A DNA stretch of 64,000 bases from Salinisphaera sp. (lineage in GTDB: Bacteria; Pseudomonadota; Gammaproteobacteria; Nevskiales; Salinisphaeraceae): contig JAQIBT010000088.1 in assembly GCA_027858915.1 (NCBI GenBank), positions 1 to 64,000 of the forward strand, given 5' to 3'. Below are positions 10,011 through 20,159 of this stretch, one piece after another. Below the pieces are notes generated by a model. The model was not told the origin of the DNA. It worked only from the letters and a program-made list of their open reading frames with translations, and made no database searches. Made by a program: the position numbers and the translations under genes. Each line of letters opens with the position of its first letter. The stretch's first letter is position 1.

Positions 10011-11693
10011 CTACTTCTGAATCGAATCCCACAAGTCGCAGTGATGATCCTGCCGCAGCGACGACAGGCTCATGGCGGCCGATTTCGGCACATTCAGCGA
10101 CATGTATTCATCGGCTGACAACAGTGGCCACTGAGGCGCCGCGCCTCCATTCGGATTGCCGTTTTTTGCGAATTGCGTCCAGTACTGGATCATCGTGGAT
10201 GAGAGTTGTTTCTGGCTGGCGTTCAGCGTCGTTTCTCGGCCCCTCGCTCCGTTGAAACCCTTGAAGAGATACTGAATCTCCCCTGAGTGATACGCGCCGT
10301 AGGGAATCGGCGCCTCGTGCTGATACACGGGCGCCGTCCGATCCGCAAACTCGTAGTAGTAGGTCGGCACTTTCTCTTTGATCAGAGCGGATTTTCGCAA
10401 TCCCCGACAGACAAACACACTGTCTGTCGCCGGAGCCGCCAGAGCGATATCAGCTCGAGAGTAATTGGTAACTGGATACGCGGCGAGCACTTTAGATGCG
10501 TTTGCGCCGTACGTCTGTTGTACGCGGATCTTGTATTCGGCGTCGTCGATAGCCTTGCCTGTTGCATACTCTTCGAGGCCGACGAAGTTTCTGTATTCGT
10601 CCCTGTTGGTTCCGATCAGTACCGGCACCTGATTGAAGTTGCCGCTCGTAAAAGCTTGGCCCTGTGTTTTCGTCAGAATCGTGCCGTCGATCGTCAGTGG
10701 CGGGTTGGCTTGGACGAACTGACTGCCCTGGGACTGAATCTCGTCGACTGATAGTGCTCGCAGGCACTCGACCGTTTGCGACGGGGCGCTGCTTTGACAG
10801 TTCACCGCTTTTGCAAATGCCTTGCCGCGATCCTCGGCCGAAGACAGCGACTCGGGCGATGCCAACGAGGTGTAACTGCCACTCTCAACGATGGCCTTTT
10901 CAAACAGGCCGCTCGCCGTTGGCGAAATCAGGTTGGTCAGCACACTTAAACCACCTGCAGATTCGCCGAAGATTGTCACGTTTGCCGGGTTGCCGCCAAA
11001 CTTAGAGATATTGCTTTTTACCCATTTCAAGGCAAATTGCTGGTCCATGATTCCATAATTAGCAAAGTCATGGCCTTCGCTGTCCAGGCCGGGGAGTGCA
11101 AGAAAACCGAATACGTTGGTTCGGTAATTGATGGTCACGACGATCACATCGCCTTGGCGCACCAATTCAACCGGGTTGTAATCGTTGGCCGACCCGTCTT
11201 TCAAGCCGCCGCCGTGAATCCAGACCATGACCGGCAGTTTGGCGTCCGCGCCCGTTGTATCGGGTGCAAACACGTTGAGGAACAGGCAGTCCTCGTTAGT
11301 GCTCGTGGTTCCAAAAAGGTCGATGGTCGCCCCGGCGGAGCATCGGCCCGCATATGCAGCCGTGTTCTTTACATCGGTCCATTTGTCGGGTGATTGCGGC
11401 GGCCGCCATCGAAGGTTGCCGACCGGCGCTGCAGCATAACGAATACCAAGGAACTCCTGGATGCCTTGATCGACTTTCCCCTGAATAGGACCATTCTGGG
11501 TCTGCACCACGCTGGTACGCTTTACGGCGTTGGATAGGTTGACGTTGTTGCCGTCATTACACGCCGCAAGGCCGCTCGCCAGCACAAGAGCCAGTATCGC
11601 CCAACAGGCTCGATCGACTATTTTTCCCGGTTGCATAAGTCCTCCAGAGCGCGGCAGTCGAAGACTCGAGGCAAGCGTGTATTGCCGCTGCAC
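10011..11693 (-). CDS. Carboxylesterase type B (alpha/beta hydrolase, lipoprotein-like N-terminus)
   Basis: TNEDCLFLNVFAP, VMVWIHGGGLKDGSAND, FGESAGGLSV nucleophile elbow. Confidence 0.9.
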   Translation of the reverse strand: MQRQYTLASSLRLPRSGGLMQPGKIVDRACWAILALVLASGLAACNDGNNVNLSNAVKRTSVVQTQNGPIQGKVDQGIQEFLGIRYAAAPVGNLRWRPPQSPDKWTDVKNTAAYAGRCSAGATIDLFGTTSTNEDCLFLNVFAPDTTGADAKLPVMVWIHGGGLKDGSANDYNPVELVRQGDVIVVTINYRTNVFGFLALPGLDSEGHDFANYGIMDQQFALKWVKSNISKFGGNPANVTIFGESAGGLSVLTNLISPTASGLFEKAIVESGSYTSLASPESLSSAEDRGKAFAKAVNCQSSAPSQTVECLRALSVDEIQSQGSQFVQANPPLTIDGTILTKTQGQAFTSGNFNQVPVLIGTNRDEYRNFVGLEEYATGKAIDDAEYKIRVQQTYGANASKVLAAYPVTNYSRADIALAAPATDSVFVCRGLRKSALIKEKVPTYYYEFADRTAPVYQHEAPIPYGAYHSGEIQYLFKGFNGARGRETTLNASQKQLSSTMIQYWTQFAKNGNPNGGAAPQWPLLSADEYMSLNVPKSAAMSLSSLRQDHHCDLWDSIQK

Positions 11694-11901
11694 AAGACAA
11701 CGAAATGCGCCGGTTATGATCTCCCATCGATCAACTTGAATTTGCTCTTGTTCGAGGTCTAAAGCAATGCTTTAGGCTTCGTTTCCGGTCTCGCGACGCT
11801 AATCATTTCGTCTTATGATTGTTGGCTTATATTTGCTGGACGGGAAAAGAGCCCTTTGAGATTGGCATTAAGCTGGATACCCCGGACGGAACAGCACCAA
11901 T

Positions 11902-12366
11902 TCACTCGCCGACCATAAGGGGACAGGCGCGGTGGATTCCTTTGTCCAAGATATTCAGGAAGTTGGCGACTATTGGCGTGCCGTCGTCACGGCGCCAGGC
12001 CATGCCTGTCTTCAGAAACGGTGGGTCACGTTGCAGACCGACGTAGCGGGTGCCGGTCCGTGTCAGGTGGCGCAAGGACTCGGGCAAAAGCGCAATGTCC
12101 ATGCCGGCCGATACGAGGCTGACGATGGTCTGCATCTGAATCGCACGCTGCGCGATATGGGCCCGATCGCCGCAGGTTTCGTAGTAGGCCGCCACCAGAT
12201 CATGGAACGAGGGTGCCACGCGATGAGGAAAAACGATCAACGGCGGGGCGATGACCGCGGCCGGCGAAAGCAGGCCGTTGGAGAGCGTCAATTGACCGCT
12301 TTCGAGCCAACTCTCGGGCACCCGCCGCCACCAGCGGCTCCGTTTGTAAGCCAGCCTGTCCGGCAA
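11902..12366 (-). pseudogene. LysR-type regulator, C-terminal effector-domain fragment only
   Basis: PLIVFPHRVAPSFHDLVAAYYETCG...IVSLVSAGMDIALLPESLRHL...VGLQRD...TGMAWRRDDGTPIV; no HTH upstream. Confidence 0.6.
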
Positions 12367-12518
12367 GGCTGCATAGGCTGGGGGGAATCACGATGCCGAC
12401 GTGGCTTTCGTTGCGCAGCTTCACGCAGTTCGTTTCCGGCCATGTGCATCTGAAGGATTTTGGCCAGCTGGTTGCCGGAGAAGTCGTTAGCGCCGGCGGC
12501 GTGGCAAAGGAGTTCAAC

Positions 12519-12890
12519 ACCCGCTATCTCAAATCCAAGGGGCTGGGTAAATCCTGCGAGCTGATAACAGACGGGCGTTTTTCGGGCGGAAGTTCCGGTC
12601 TGTCCATCGGCCATGTGTCGCCAGAGCCAGCAGAAGGCGGGCTGATCAGCCTGGTCGATACCGGCGATACGATTACGATGGATATTCCCAACCGAAGAAT
12701 TCAGCTTGATGTGGCCGACGACACGCTGGCCTCCCGGCGTGCGGCGATGGACGCGAACGGCACCAACGCCTGGAATCCGCAGAACCGCTTGCGCAAGGTA
12801 TCTCAGGCTCTGCGTGCTTATGCAACGCTGACCACCAATGCGTCGCGTGGCGCCGTACGTGATGTGACAAGTGATGCGGTAGCCGCGCCT
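12519..12890 (+). pseudogene. ilvD: Dihydroxy-acid dehydratase (IlvD) C-terminal remnant
   Basis: [81 protein letters not shown]...[24 protein letters not shown] matches the IlvD C-terminus; the N-terminal ~75% is missing and the frame has no own stop. Confidence 0.8.
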
Positions 12891-12907
12891 GCAGCAGGTC
12901 GCGACGG

Positions 12908-12984
12908 TGGTGCGCCCGGTAGGATTCGAACCTACGACACCCGGCTTCGAAGGCCGGTGCTCTATCCAGCTGAGCTACGGGCGC
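12908..12984 (-). tRNA. tRNA-Arg (anticodon TCG), CCA encoded
   Basis: GCGCCCGTAGCTCAGCTGGATAGAGCACCGGCCTTCGAAGCCGGGTGTCGTAGGTTCGAATCCTACCGGGCGCACCA folds as a perfect cloverleaf. Confidence 0.95.
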
Positions 12985-13198
12985 CAAGCCGACGCGCTAT
13001 TGTAGAAGAGGACGCTGCGTTATTCATCCCTATCCGGTCAAAAAGTCGGCCGGGCGCGTCCGTGGACATTGGGTGGCGGATCGCCCGCGCCGCGCATTTC
13101 TGCCGGCAGAGAACACGCTGTGTTCCGATCGACTATCGGCAGTTTCTCGGCCAACGCAATCGATCGGCTATCATAATCGGTCTGCTGCTCAAACCCTG

Positions 13199-13999
13199 TT
13201 GAAGCTCTTGCCCACGCTCGCGGCCATCTATCGCTATCCGATCAAATCCACGGCTGCCGAACCGCTGGACCGAGCTCTGGTACTGGAAGAAGGGCTTCAG
13301 CAGGATCGGCGCTTCATGCTGGCCAGACTCGATGGCTCGTTTGTCACGGCGCGCCGCTATCCAGGCCTGCAACGCATAACGGCCCGCTTCGACGGCGAAA
13401 CGCTCTGCCTGACCCATGACGATCACGTCGCGGTGACTGAATCCCGACATATGTTCGCGCTTGAGCGATTCGCGACGGGCGTCTGGGCCGATGAGTTCGC
13501 CGCATTCACCACGACCATTCGGCTCGACGCCTGGTTCAGCCGTATCATCGGTCAGCCGGTGCAGCTGCTCTGGCTGGGCAACGAGTCGCCGCGCTATCGC
13601 AGCGGGATTGCCAGCCGGGTCAGCTTCGCCGACGGCTACCCGTTGCTGCTGACGTCCGAGGCTTCGCTCGCCGACATCAACGCTCGCACGGACGGCACAC
13701 ATCTGATGACACAGTTTCGGCCGAATATCGTAGTCCGCGACAGTGCCGCCTTCGCCGAGGATCGCTGGCGACGGATCCGTATCGGCGAGGTGATATTTCG
13801 CGTCGATGCACCCTGTGCGCGCTGCGTGATGATCACCGTCGACCCGACGCGTGGCGAGTGCCGGCCGGACGGAGAACCTATGCGCACCTTGTTGAGCTAT
13901 CGCAAAAGCGATACGAACGACGTCTATTTTGGCCAGAACCTGGTCGTCGAAGCCGGTGGCGAGCTGACAGTAGGCCAGGGCATCGAAGTACTGGAGTGA
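13199..13999 (+). CDS. MOSC domain protein (MOSC N-terminal beta-barrel)
   Basis: [43 protein letters not shown]-type segment; [18 protein letters not shown] start near 13199 likely. Confidence 0.8.
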   Translation: MKLLPTLAAIYRYPIKSTAAEPLDRALVLEEGLQQDRRFMLARLDGSFVTARRYPGLQRITARFDGETLCLTHDDHVAVTESRHMFALERFATGVWADEFAAFTTTIRLDAWFSRIIGQPVQLLWLGNESPRYRSGIASRVSFADGYPLLLTSEASLADINARTDGTHLMTQFRPNIVVRDSAAFAEDRWRRIRIGEVIFRVDAPCARCVMITVDPTRGECRPDGEPMRTLLSYRKSDTNDVYFGQNLVVEAGGELTVGQGIEVLE

Positions 14000-14188
14000 G
14001 CCTGCGATCGCGGCCAGGCGCCGCAGATTGCCGATTTCGGTCGTTTAGCCTGACTTGCAATGTCGCATGTGCTCAAAACCGCGCACGGGAAACATTTTCG
14101 ATGCCAATAGCCTCGGTGATGCCTCCCACGAAAGGGTCAATCGGTGCACAATGCGCTGCCCGATTAGTTCGCTGGTCAGGAAGAATCA

Positions 14189-14932
14189 ATGGAGCAGACA
14201 GTCCCGCTGCTGATTGCCGCTGTGATCGTCGGTATGTCGAAGGGCGGGCTCGCGTCGGCCGGCGCAATCGCGGTGCCGATGCTGTCGTTGTTCATGAACC
14301 CGATCGAGGCTGCTGCGCTGTTGTTGCCGGTCTATATTGTGACCGACTGGGTCGCTGTCTGGCTCTATCGCCGACGCTTCTCTGGCCGCAATCTGGCGAT
14401 TCTCATTCCGTCGATGCTGCTGGGCATTGTCGTCGCCACCATCATCACGCCGTACACGCCAGAAAGTCTGTTGCTCATCGCTACCGGCCTGATCGGCTTG
14501 TGGTATTGCCTGAAGACCTGGTTCGGCAGGGCGGGTAGCGAACGCAGGCCGGCAAACCTGGCGCTCGGCGTGTTCTGGGGTACGATCGCGGGCATTACGA
14601 GCTTCATTACGCATTCGGGTGGCCCGCCAGCACAGGCGTATCTTCTGCCCCAGCGTCTGCCAAAACTGCAGTTCGTCGGCACGGTTGCGATTGCTTTTGC
14701 GGTCGGTAACCTGGCCAAGCTCCCCGCCTACTGGGAGCTGGGTACGCTGCAAGGCCTGAACTGGAAGATGACTCTGGGGCTGGTGGCGACCGGCATCGTC
14801 GGGACGCGAATCGGCCGTGCGCTTGCGCTTATCCTATCGGAGAGCGCATATCGCCGGATGATCGAATTGTTGTTGTTCGGCTTGTCTATCGTGCTGCTCG
14901 TCAAGGGCGGCTGGATGTCTTTGGTCGGCTGA
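14189..14932 (+). CDS. TauE/SafE family sulfite exporter-like membrane protein
   Basis: VGMSKGGLASAGAIAVPMLSLFM repeat, GITSFITHSGGPPAQAYLLPQRLPK. Confidence 0.85.
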   Translation: MEQTVPLLIAAVIVGMSKGGLASAGAIAVPMLSLFMNPIEAAALLLPVYIVTDWVAVWLYRRRFSGRNLAILIPSMLLGIVVATIITPYTPESLLLIATGLIGLWYCLKTWFGRAGSERRPANLALGVFWGTIAGITSFITHSGGPPAQAYLLPQRLPKLQFVGTVAIAFAVGNLAKLPAYWELGTLQGLNWKMTLGLVATGIVGTRIGRALALILSESAYRRMIELLLFGLSIVLLVKGGWMSLVG

Positions 14933-14997
14933 CTATCAGCTGTTTGCATTTGGTGCGTCGTATCGCGCGGCAGTGATCAGCGCTGCAGGGTGCCTGA

Positions 14998-15231
14998 GGA
15001 TTACACTTCAGCTGCAGCGTAAACCGCGCAGCGTGGACGCACTTTTTCGCAAACCAGGGTCTGAGCGTGACAAACGGTGAAAGTTTCTATACCGAGGCCG
15101 GTGCGACTCCCAATCCGCCGGGTGGCGCGGGCACAGACGTACCCGAACCGGGAGCCTTCGGGCTGATGGCTCTGGCGATGGCCCTCGTCGGTGCTGGGCC
15201 CCTAAGACATCGCCAGCGATCCAAGGCGTAA
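14998..15231 (+). pseudogene. Truncated PEP-CTERM protein C-terminus
   Basis: Open frame ...ANQGLSVTNGESFYTEAGATPNPPGGAGTDVPEPGAFGLMALAMALVGAGPLRHRQRSKA*: VPEP, hydrophobic helix and basic tail; no start/N-terminal domain. Confidence 0.6.
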
Positions 15232-15560
15232 GAATAAACAGCCAATGCCCGATCGTTTGGTCCGATCGAGCCGTACGATGAAACCACCGCGGCACGGTCG
15301 CGGTGAGAGGATGGTCCGAGAGATGGTTCGCCGTTTTTCCGATCCTCGCTTTCGCCCGATTTGTGACGACGGTTGGCCTGGAACGCGGAACGCCGGCCAG
15401 CCTTGATCTCGTAGTAGCTGTAGGAGCGTTGATGAAAGCAGCCAGACCCGGCGCTGCATTCATGCATCAACGTAGCGGCGGTCTATTTGAGATTTGATTG
15501 CTGTACCCCCACCTCTTGTGACAGCGACGGCAACCATCGAGGCCAGCGAAGCGCGCCATC

Positions 15561-16502
15561 ATGTTCGGGTTTTTACAAGGCTTTGCCTACGGGCTGTTTT
15601 TGTCCTGCCTGCCATGGTTTCTGATCGGCATGGTCGACCCACGGTTGGCAGTGCCGACGCTGCCGCCATCCCGCTGGCAGGCCGTGTTGCGCTACTGGGC
15701 CGTCGTACCGTTTGTCGCCTTCCTGCTGTGGCTGACTTCTCTGTGGGGCGGCTTCGGTCCTAGCTTGCTGGGGTGGATTGCCGGCCTGGCAGCCGTCGCT
15801 TGCGAGGTGCCGGCGGAGCGTTGGTGGCGACGATGGCGCACGCGCCGGTCGATACGTCGCAGCGAGGCGACTCGGGTAGCCGAAGCACAGCGCCAACGCG
15901 CCGATTTCGAACGCGCAGAGCGCGAAGAGGGCGTGGCAGTTCTGGACCCGGGGACGCCGCCGGTAGATGCCGATGACGTTGTGCTCGCACTCTGCCGTGC
16001 CAAGCAGAGTCTGCTGGACGTCCGGCGCCCTGATCTTGCCAGCCAGGCCGACCGGCTCTACACCCGATATGCCCATGTGGTCGATATCCTGTGCGCCAAA
16101 TTCGACCGTCGCGAGGTAACGTTCGATCGGTCCCGGGCGATGGTTGCCCAGGTCTGTCTTACGGCTGCGGATAACCTGAACGCGATGAACTCGCTCGCTG
16201 CTGGCGTCGTCGGAATCGATACTGCGTTCGTCCGCCGGCGTCTGCAACAACAGCCAAACCGGCTGCCTGCTGAGGAACGCGACGCACTGCAACAGCGTCT
16301 CGACCTGGCCGCCGACACCGAGCGGCGCGTACGCGATCTCAGCGCGCGCAACGAGGCGGCGCTGACAACCCTGGATAATGCGGCGGTGGTCATGGCGCGG
16401 GTGGAAACCGATCGTCCGCAGGCCTCTGTCGCGGCTGATCAGGCGCTGCACGATTTGAAACAATTCATGGACAAGGCGGAGCGCTATGGACACAAAACGT
16501 GA
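15561..16502 (+). CDS. XpaC-like membrane/coiled-coil protein
   Basis: N-terminal TM pair, charged helical C-terminal domain; overlaps start of the downstream TelA-family gene. Confidence 0.55.
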   Translation: MFGFLQGFAYGLFLSCLPWFLIGMVDPRLAVPTLPPSRWQAVLRYWAVVPFVAFLLWLTSLWGGFGPSLLGWIAGLAAVACEVPAERWWRRWRTRRSIRRSEATRVAEAQRQRADFERAEREEGVAVLDPGTPPVDADDVVLALCRAKQSLLDVRRPDLASQADRLYTRYAHVVDILCAKFDRREVTFDRSRAMVAQVCLTAADNLNAMNSLAAGVVGIDTAFVRRRLQQQPNRLPAEERDALQQRLDLAADTERRVRDLSARNEAALTTLDNAAVVMARVETDRPQASVAADQALHDLKQFMDKAERYGHKT

Positions 16503-17703
16503 CACGACGGACCACCACGATACTCAGGCCGCCGAGCGCAGCCCGCTGAGCTTGTCGCTCCCGGTAGACGAAATCGCCACTGAAATCGAACCGGAGAGGC
16601 CAGCCCGGAAGCCAGAGGATCCGGAGCTGGCGTCGATGGCCGATGCGTTCGTAGCCGACGTTCTGGCTGCGGACGAAAGCGAAGCCGCCGCTGCGCATCG
16701 CAAGCGCCAGGCCGTCGACGGCATGGGAGTGGAGGTGCAGCGACAAGCCGCCCATCGCAGTGCCATGCTGGAAGCGCCGATTCGCAAACTGGCCCATCAG
16801 GGCGACGACGGCGGGCCGGTGGCCAAGGCGCTGGTCGACCTGCGGGGCCGGATGCAGGAACTCGACCCCAACCGCCGCAAGCTCTCGGATGGGCCGCTCG
16901 CCCGGGCGTTATCGTTCATCCCCGGCGTCGGCAACCGCCTGCAGCGCTATTTCCAAAACTTCGAGACGGCCCAGGAAGCCATCGACGCCATCATTCGCGA
17001 CCTGGAGTCCGGTAAGGACATGCTGCGCCGAGACAACCTCACACTGGCCGACGATCAGGAGGCGCTGCGTGCCAGTCTGCAGCAACTGACACGGCAGATC
17101 GAACTGGGGCGGCTTATCGACCGGCGACTGGGCACCGCCATAGCCGAGCTCGACAAGGACAGCGCCAAGCGGGGCTTCATCGAAGAAGAACTGATGTTCC
17201 CGCTGCGCCAACGTATTGTCGACCTGCAACAACAACTCGCCGTCAGCCAGCAGGGCGTGCTTGCACTTGAAGTGGTGATTCGCAACAACCGCGAGCTCAT
17301 GCGCGGCGTGGATCGTGCGCTCAACGTCACAGTCTCCGCGCTCAACGTCGCGGTGACGACAGCCCTCGCGCTGGCCAACCAGCGGCTCGTGCTGGATCGC
17401 GTCGAGGCATTGAATACCACCACGTCAGAGATGATCGCCGGTACTGCAAAACAACTGCGCTCCCAGGGCGTTGACATCCAGAACCGCAGCGCATCTGCCA
17501 TGCTCGGCATGGAGCAGCTCGAAAACGCCTTTGCTGACGTCATCGGCGCTATTGACGAAGTGTCTCGCTACCGCCGTGAAGCGCTGCCGCGCCTGGACGA
17601 ACAAATCGATCGTCTCGGGAAGATGGCGCAGAAAGGCGATGCTGCCATCGCCGATCTCGAACGCGGCAATGCAGCTGCAGTCCAGCAGGGGGATGCCGTC
17701 TGA
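16486..17703 (+). CDS. TelA/YaaN toxic-anion-resistance family protein
   Basis: FIPGVGNRLQRYFQNFETAQEAIDAIIRDLESGKDMLRRDNLTL... and long helical TelA architecture. Confidence 0.85.
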   Translation: MDTKRDTTDHHDTQAAERSPLSLSLPVDEIATEIEPERPARKPEDPELASMADAFVADVLAADESEAAAAHRKRQAVDGMGVEVQRQAAHRSAMLEAPIRKLAHQGDDGGPVAKALVDLRGRMQELDPNRRKLSDGPLARALSFIPGVGNRLQRYFQNFETAQEAIDAIIRDLESGKDMLRRDNLTLADDQEALRASLQQLTRQIELGRLIDRRLGTAIAELDKDSAKRGFIEEELMFPLRQRIVDLQQQLAVSQQGVLALEVVIRNNRELMRGVDRALNVTVSALNVAVTTALALANQRLVLDRVEALNTTTSEMIAGTAKQLRSQGVDIQNRSASAMLGMEQLENAFADVIGAIDEVSRYRREALPRLDEQIDRLGKMAQKGDAAIADLERGNAAAVQQGDAV

Positions 17704-17951
17704 TGCGGCGAACGACAGATATCTTATCCGGCGGGTAAAGAAGCGTTTGGGTTGCGGTCTTCTATTGTTTATCAAGCTGGAGCAGCCGCCCGAAATCAGG
17801 TGTCGCTACCGAAAGGCCGACGGTTCCGTCGTGGCGATAGATGCGTTTGGCGCCTTTGCCAAGTCGCAGGATTGCACAGTACGAAACCTGACGGTAACGC
17901 CTACGACGGGGTACGCGCTTGCTAGTCAGACGCCGTATCACGAAACAGTCC

Positions 17952-18000
17952 GCAACCGATAGGCCAGCGATGTCGGCAGGGTCACCTGCTCGCCAATGAC
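17952..18000. repeat. Copy A of an imperfect intergenic repeat
   Basis: GCAACC-GATAGGCCAG-...CGGC..GGT.ACCTGCTC...AAT shared with 20742-20790. Confidence 0.45.
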
Positions 18001-18930
18001 TCATTTTCGTTTCTTTGCGTCTATGCCGTCGCCTCTGAATTGACTGTGTTCGTCCAAGCCTGTTTCTACATCGGTGTTCACTAAATTGGCGTTTCCATCG
18101 AACGCTTTGAGCGAATCAGGCTCGCGATCTGTCAATTCGGGCGCGCTGGTGGATCGATCCCGCGTGAATGGCTTTACCAACTGGAGGCCGATCGATGAGG
18201 GCATCGGCGTGTCAATTCCGTAACTGTTCGGCCAGTGATCCGGTGAATGGAATGTGCCGAACAGCCGGTCGACGAACGGGAGCATCGCCGCATAGTTTCG
18301 ATCACGCATGGCGCCATTGGTGTGATGCCAGCGATGGAAAAACGGCGTGGCAATCAGGTTTTCCAGGAAACCAAAGCGCCAGCGCAGATTAGCGTGTATG
18401 AAAAACCCCCAGAGCGTAGCAATGACCAGAACCAAGGCCGAGACTGCCGGGCCGCCGGTAAGCCCCAGGGACAGCACGGGGACGAAACCGCACATCCGGG
18501 TAAATACTATATCCACCGGATGCGCCCGGCTGTTGGTTAGAAAGTCAACATCCTCGGCGCTGTGGTGGATTGAATGGAAACGCCACAGAAACGGCATTTC
18601 GTGGCTAAGCCGATGACCCCAGTAAAAACCGACCTCCGCCACCAGTAACGACAGACCCAGACGGACGCCACCAGGCAAAGCCGCGACAGCGTCGAGTACT
18701 GCAGAAGGGATGAACTGATGGACGGTGGCGCCAATCAGTACCAGCGGCGCACCCAGAAACATGCCGATCAGGATCGCGTTGATTGCATAATAACCGAGAT
18801 CCGTGGCGAACTCGGGGCGCAAGAATGCCTGTCGCTTGACGCCAGCCAGCCGCTCGAGTGGCACGAAAACCGCGCAGAGCAGTAGCAGCCAGGCGGCGAT
18901 GCGAGCAATTTCGACAAGCAGAGGATGCAT
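18001..18930 (-). CDS. Sterol desaturase / fatty acid hydroxylase family membrane protein
   Basis: His-box pattern HRLSHEMPFLWRFHSIHHSAE and HRWHHT. Confidence 0.9.
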   Translation of the reverse strand: MHPLLVEIARIAAWLLLLCAVFVPLERLAGVKRQAFLRPEFATDLGYYAINAILIGMFLGAPLVLIGATVHQFIPSAVLDAVAALPGGVRLGLSLLVAEVGFYWGHRLSHEMPFLWRFHSIHHSAEDVDFLTNSRAHPVDIVFTRMCGFVPVLSLGLTGGPAVSALVLVIATLWGFFIHANLRWRFGFLENLIATPFFHRWHHTNGAMRDRNYAAMLPFVDRLFGTFHSPDHWPNSYGIDTPMPSSIGLQLVKPFTRDRSTSAPELTDREPDSLKAFDGNANLVNTDVETGLDEHSQFRGDGIDAKKRK

Positions 18931-18945
18931 GGATACGACCTTACA

Positions 18946-18985
18946 AGCCTATCGCCCGGGCGCCAAGGCGTCCGGGCGATAGGCT
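18946..18985 (-). terminator. Near-perfect 40-nt hairpin downstream of the PEP-CTERM gene
   Basis: AGCCTATCGCCCGG (18946-18959) / CCGGGCGATAGGCT (18972-18985) perfect 14-bp arms, nearly continuous inward. Confidence 0.65.
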
Positions 18986-19003
18986 ACTAGCCCGTCAGTC
19001 CCG

Positions 19004-19747
19004 TTAGCCGCGTCCACCTAAGCGGCGACGCGCAGCCCAGCCGAGCCCTAGCAGGCCGAGGCCGAAAAGGCCCAGCGAGGAGGGCTCCGGAACCGCATGG
19101 GTTACCGACACATTGGTCAGGACGGCTACTGGCGGAAGACCACCCGGGGTGCCAACAGAGAGGAAATTCAGGACGGAGGAAGACGAATCTGCCACGAACT
19201 GAAACGTATGACTAAACCAGCCGGTGAAGCCTCCGCTGGCATTGTTCAGAACCTGGGTATTTTGAGAATTGCTACCCAGCGACACTGTAAGATATTCCGT
19301 CGTAGCGCCACTGCGGCTCTGCAACTGCGTGCCGCCCCAGTCAAAGCTGACATTGTAGAGGTCGCCGGCAGTGAGACCAGTGAGCGTCTGGCGGATGCTG
19401 GCCTGGACGTTGGCTATGGTCGAATCCCCATCAAGGCCAACAAACGCACTGCCAGACGGCGGCGCACTGATAGTGCCGTATAGCTTTTCTTTCCCGCTGC
19501 CTGAATATTGGCCGGCAGCATTAACCGTAGACGCAGCGGTTGCGTTCGGATACCAGATTTCATAACCGTTATTGCCGGTCCAGCCGGTGATGAAGTTTCC
19601 GGCGCTGTACCCGCTACCGAACTGGGTGGGCGCACTAATGCCCCCGCTGACAGCAGAGAAATCGCCGTTCGTGACGATATTCGCGTGGGCGATGCCGACC
19701 GTGACCGTTGCCAGAAAGACTGGCAGGCAGATGGTTGATAAGCGCAT
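19004..19747 (-). CDS. PEP-CTERM sorting-domain secreted protein
   Basis: Signal peptide MRLSTICLPVFLATVTVGIAHA; C-terminal VPEPSSLGLFGLGLLGLGWAARRRLGGRG. Confidence 0.9.
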   Translation of the reverse strand: MRLSTICLPVFLATVTVGIAHANIVTNGDFSAVSGGISAPTQFGSGYSAGNFITGWTGNNGYEIWYPNATAASTVNAAGQYSGSGKEKLYGTISAPPSGSAFVGLDGDSTIANVQASIRQTLTGLTAGDLYNVSFDWGGTQLQSRSGATTEYLTVSLGSNSQNTQVLNNASGGFTGWFSHTFQFVADSSSSVLNFLSVGTPGGLPPVAVLTNVSVTHAVPEPSSLGLFGLGLLGLGWAARRRLGGRG

Positions 19748-19790
19748 TTGTAAACTCCTCTTTTGTGGTTTTCAAGCGCGGAGCAGACAA

Positions 19791-19806
19791 AGCAAGTTAT
19801 GTGCCA
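19791..19806 (-). promoter_or_regulatory. Sigma-54 (-24/-12) promoter candidate for the PEP-CTERM gene
   Basis: Minus strand TGGCACATAACTTGCT matches TGGCAC-N5-TTGCW; located 44 bp upstream of the ATG. Confidence 0.75.
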
Positions 19807-20159
19807 TAAATAATTGATTTTATCAATCATGGCATTGCGCGCATGAAAATTTCTAACACAAAAATATTGTAATAAATATCGACACCGGCAGTTCGCCGTT
19901 GACAAATCGTAAATGCAGCCTTGGGCAGCTCGTGTCCGATGCCGTAGCTGATCAGGACAACGATATCGCTGGAGGCTTGTCCAGGCATGGACGTTTGGGA
20001 CTGGAATCGTGGTCGACCGATAGTGTAGGGGGCAGTCACTCCGACTGGCGTGACCAGGCGATCTGTGGTGCCAAAAACTATCGCCCGCAATTAAATTGAT
20101 TAAGCCAAGGGCGATGCGAAGATAGATCAAATACCCCGATGCGAGGAGAGGAGGAGAAA

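Noticed and set aside
12200-12614. Minus-strand ORFs in other frames across the ilvD/lysR remnants
   Set aside because: No confident family match; overlap degenerate gene fragments
12891-13202. C-terminal half of the 12393-13202 ORF ([25 protein letters not shown]...)
   Set aside because: Translation artefact of the antisense tRNA-Arg sequence
15573-16505. 310-aa minus-strand ORF opposite the XpaC-like gene
   Set aside because: Mirror ORF from GC-rich codon bias; the plus-strand ORF has TM features and overlaps telA
17704-18000. c-di-GMP riboswitch in the telA/desaturase intergenic region
   Set aside because: Conserved GEMM core could not be found on either strand
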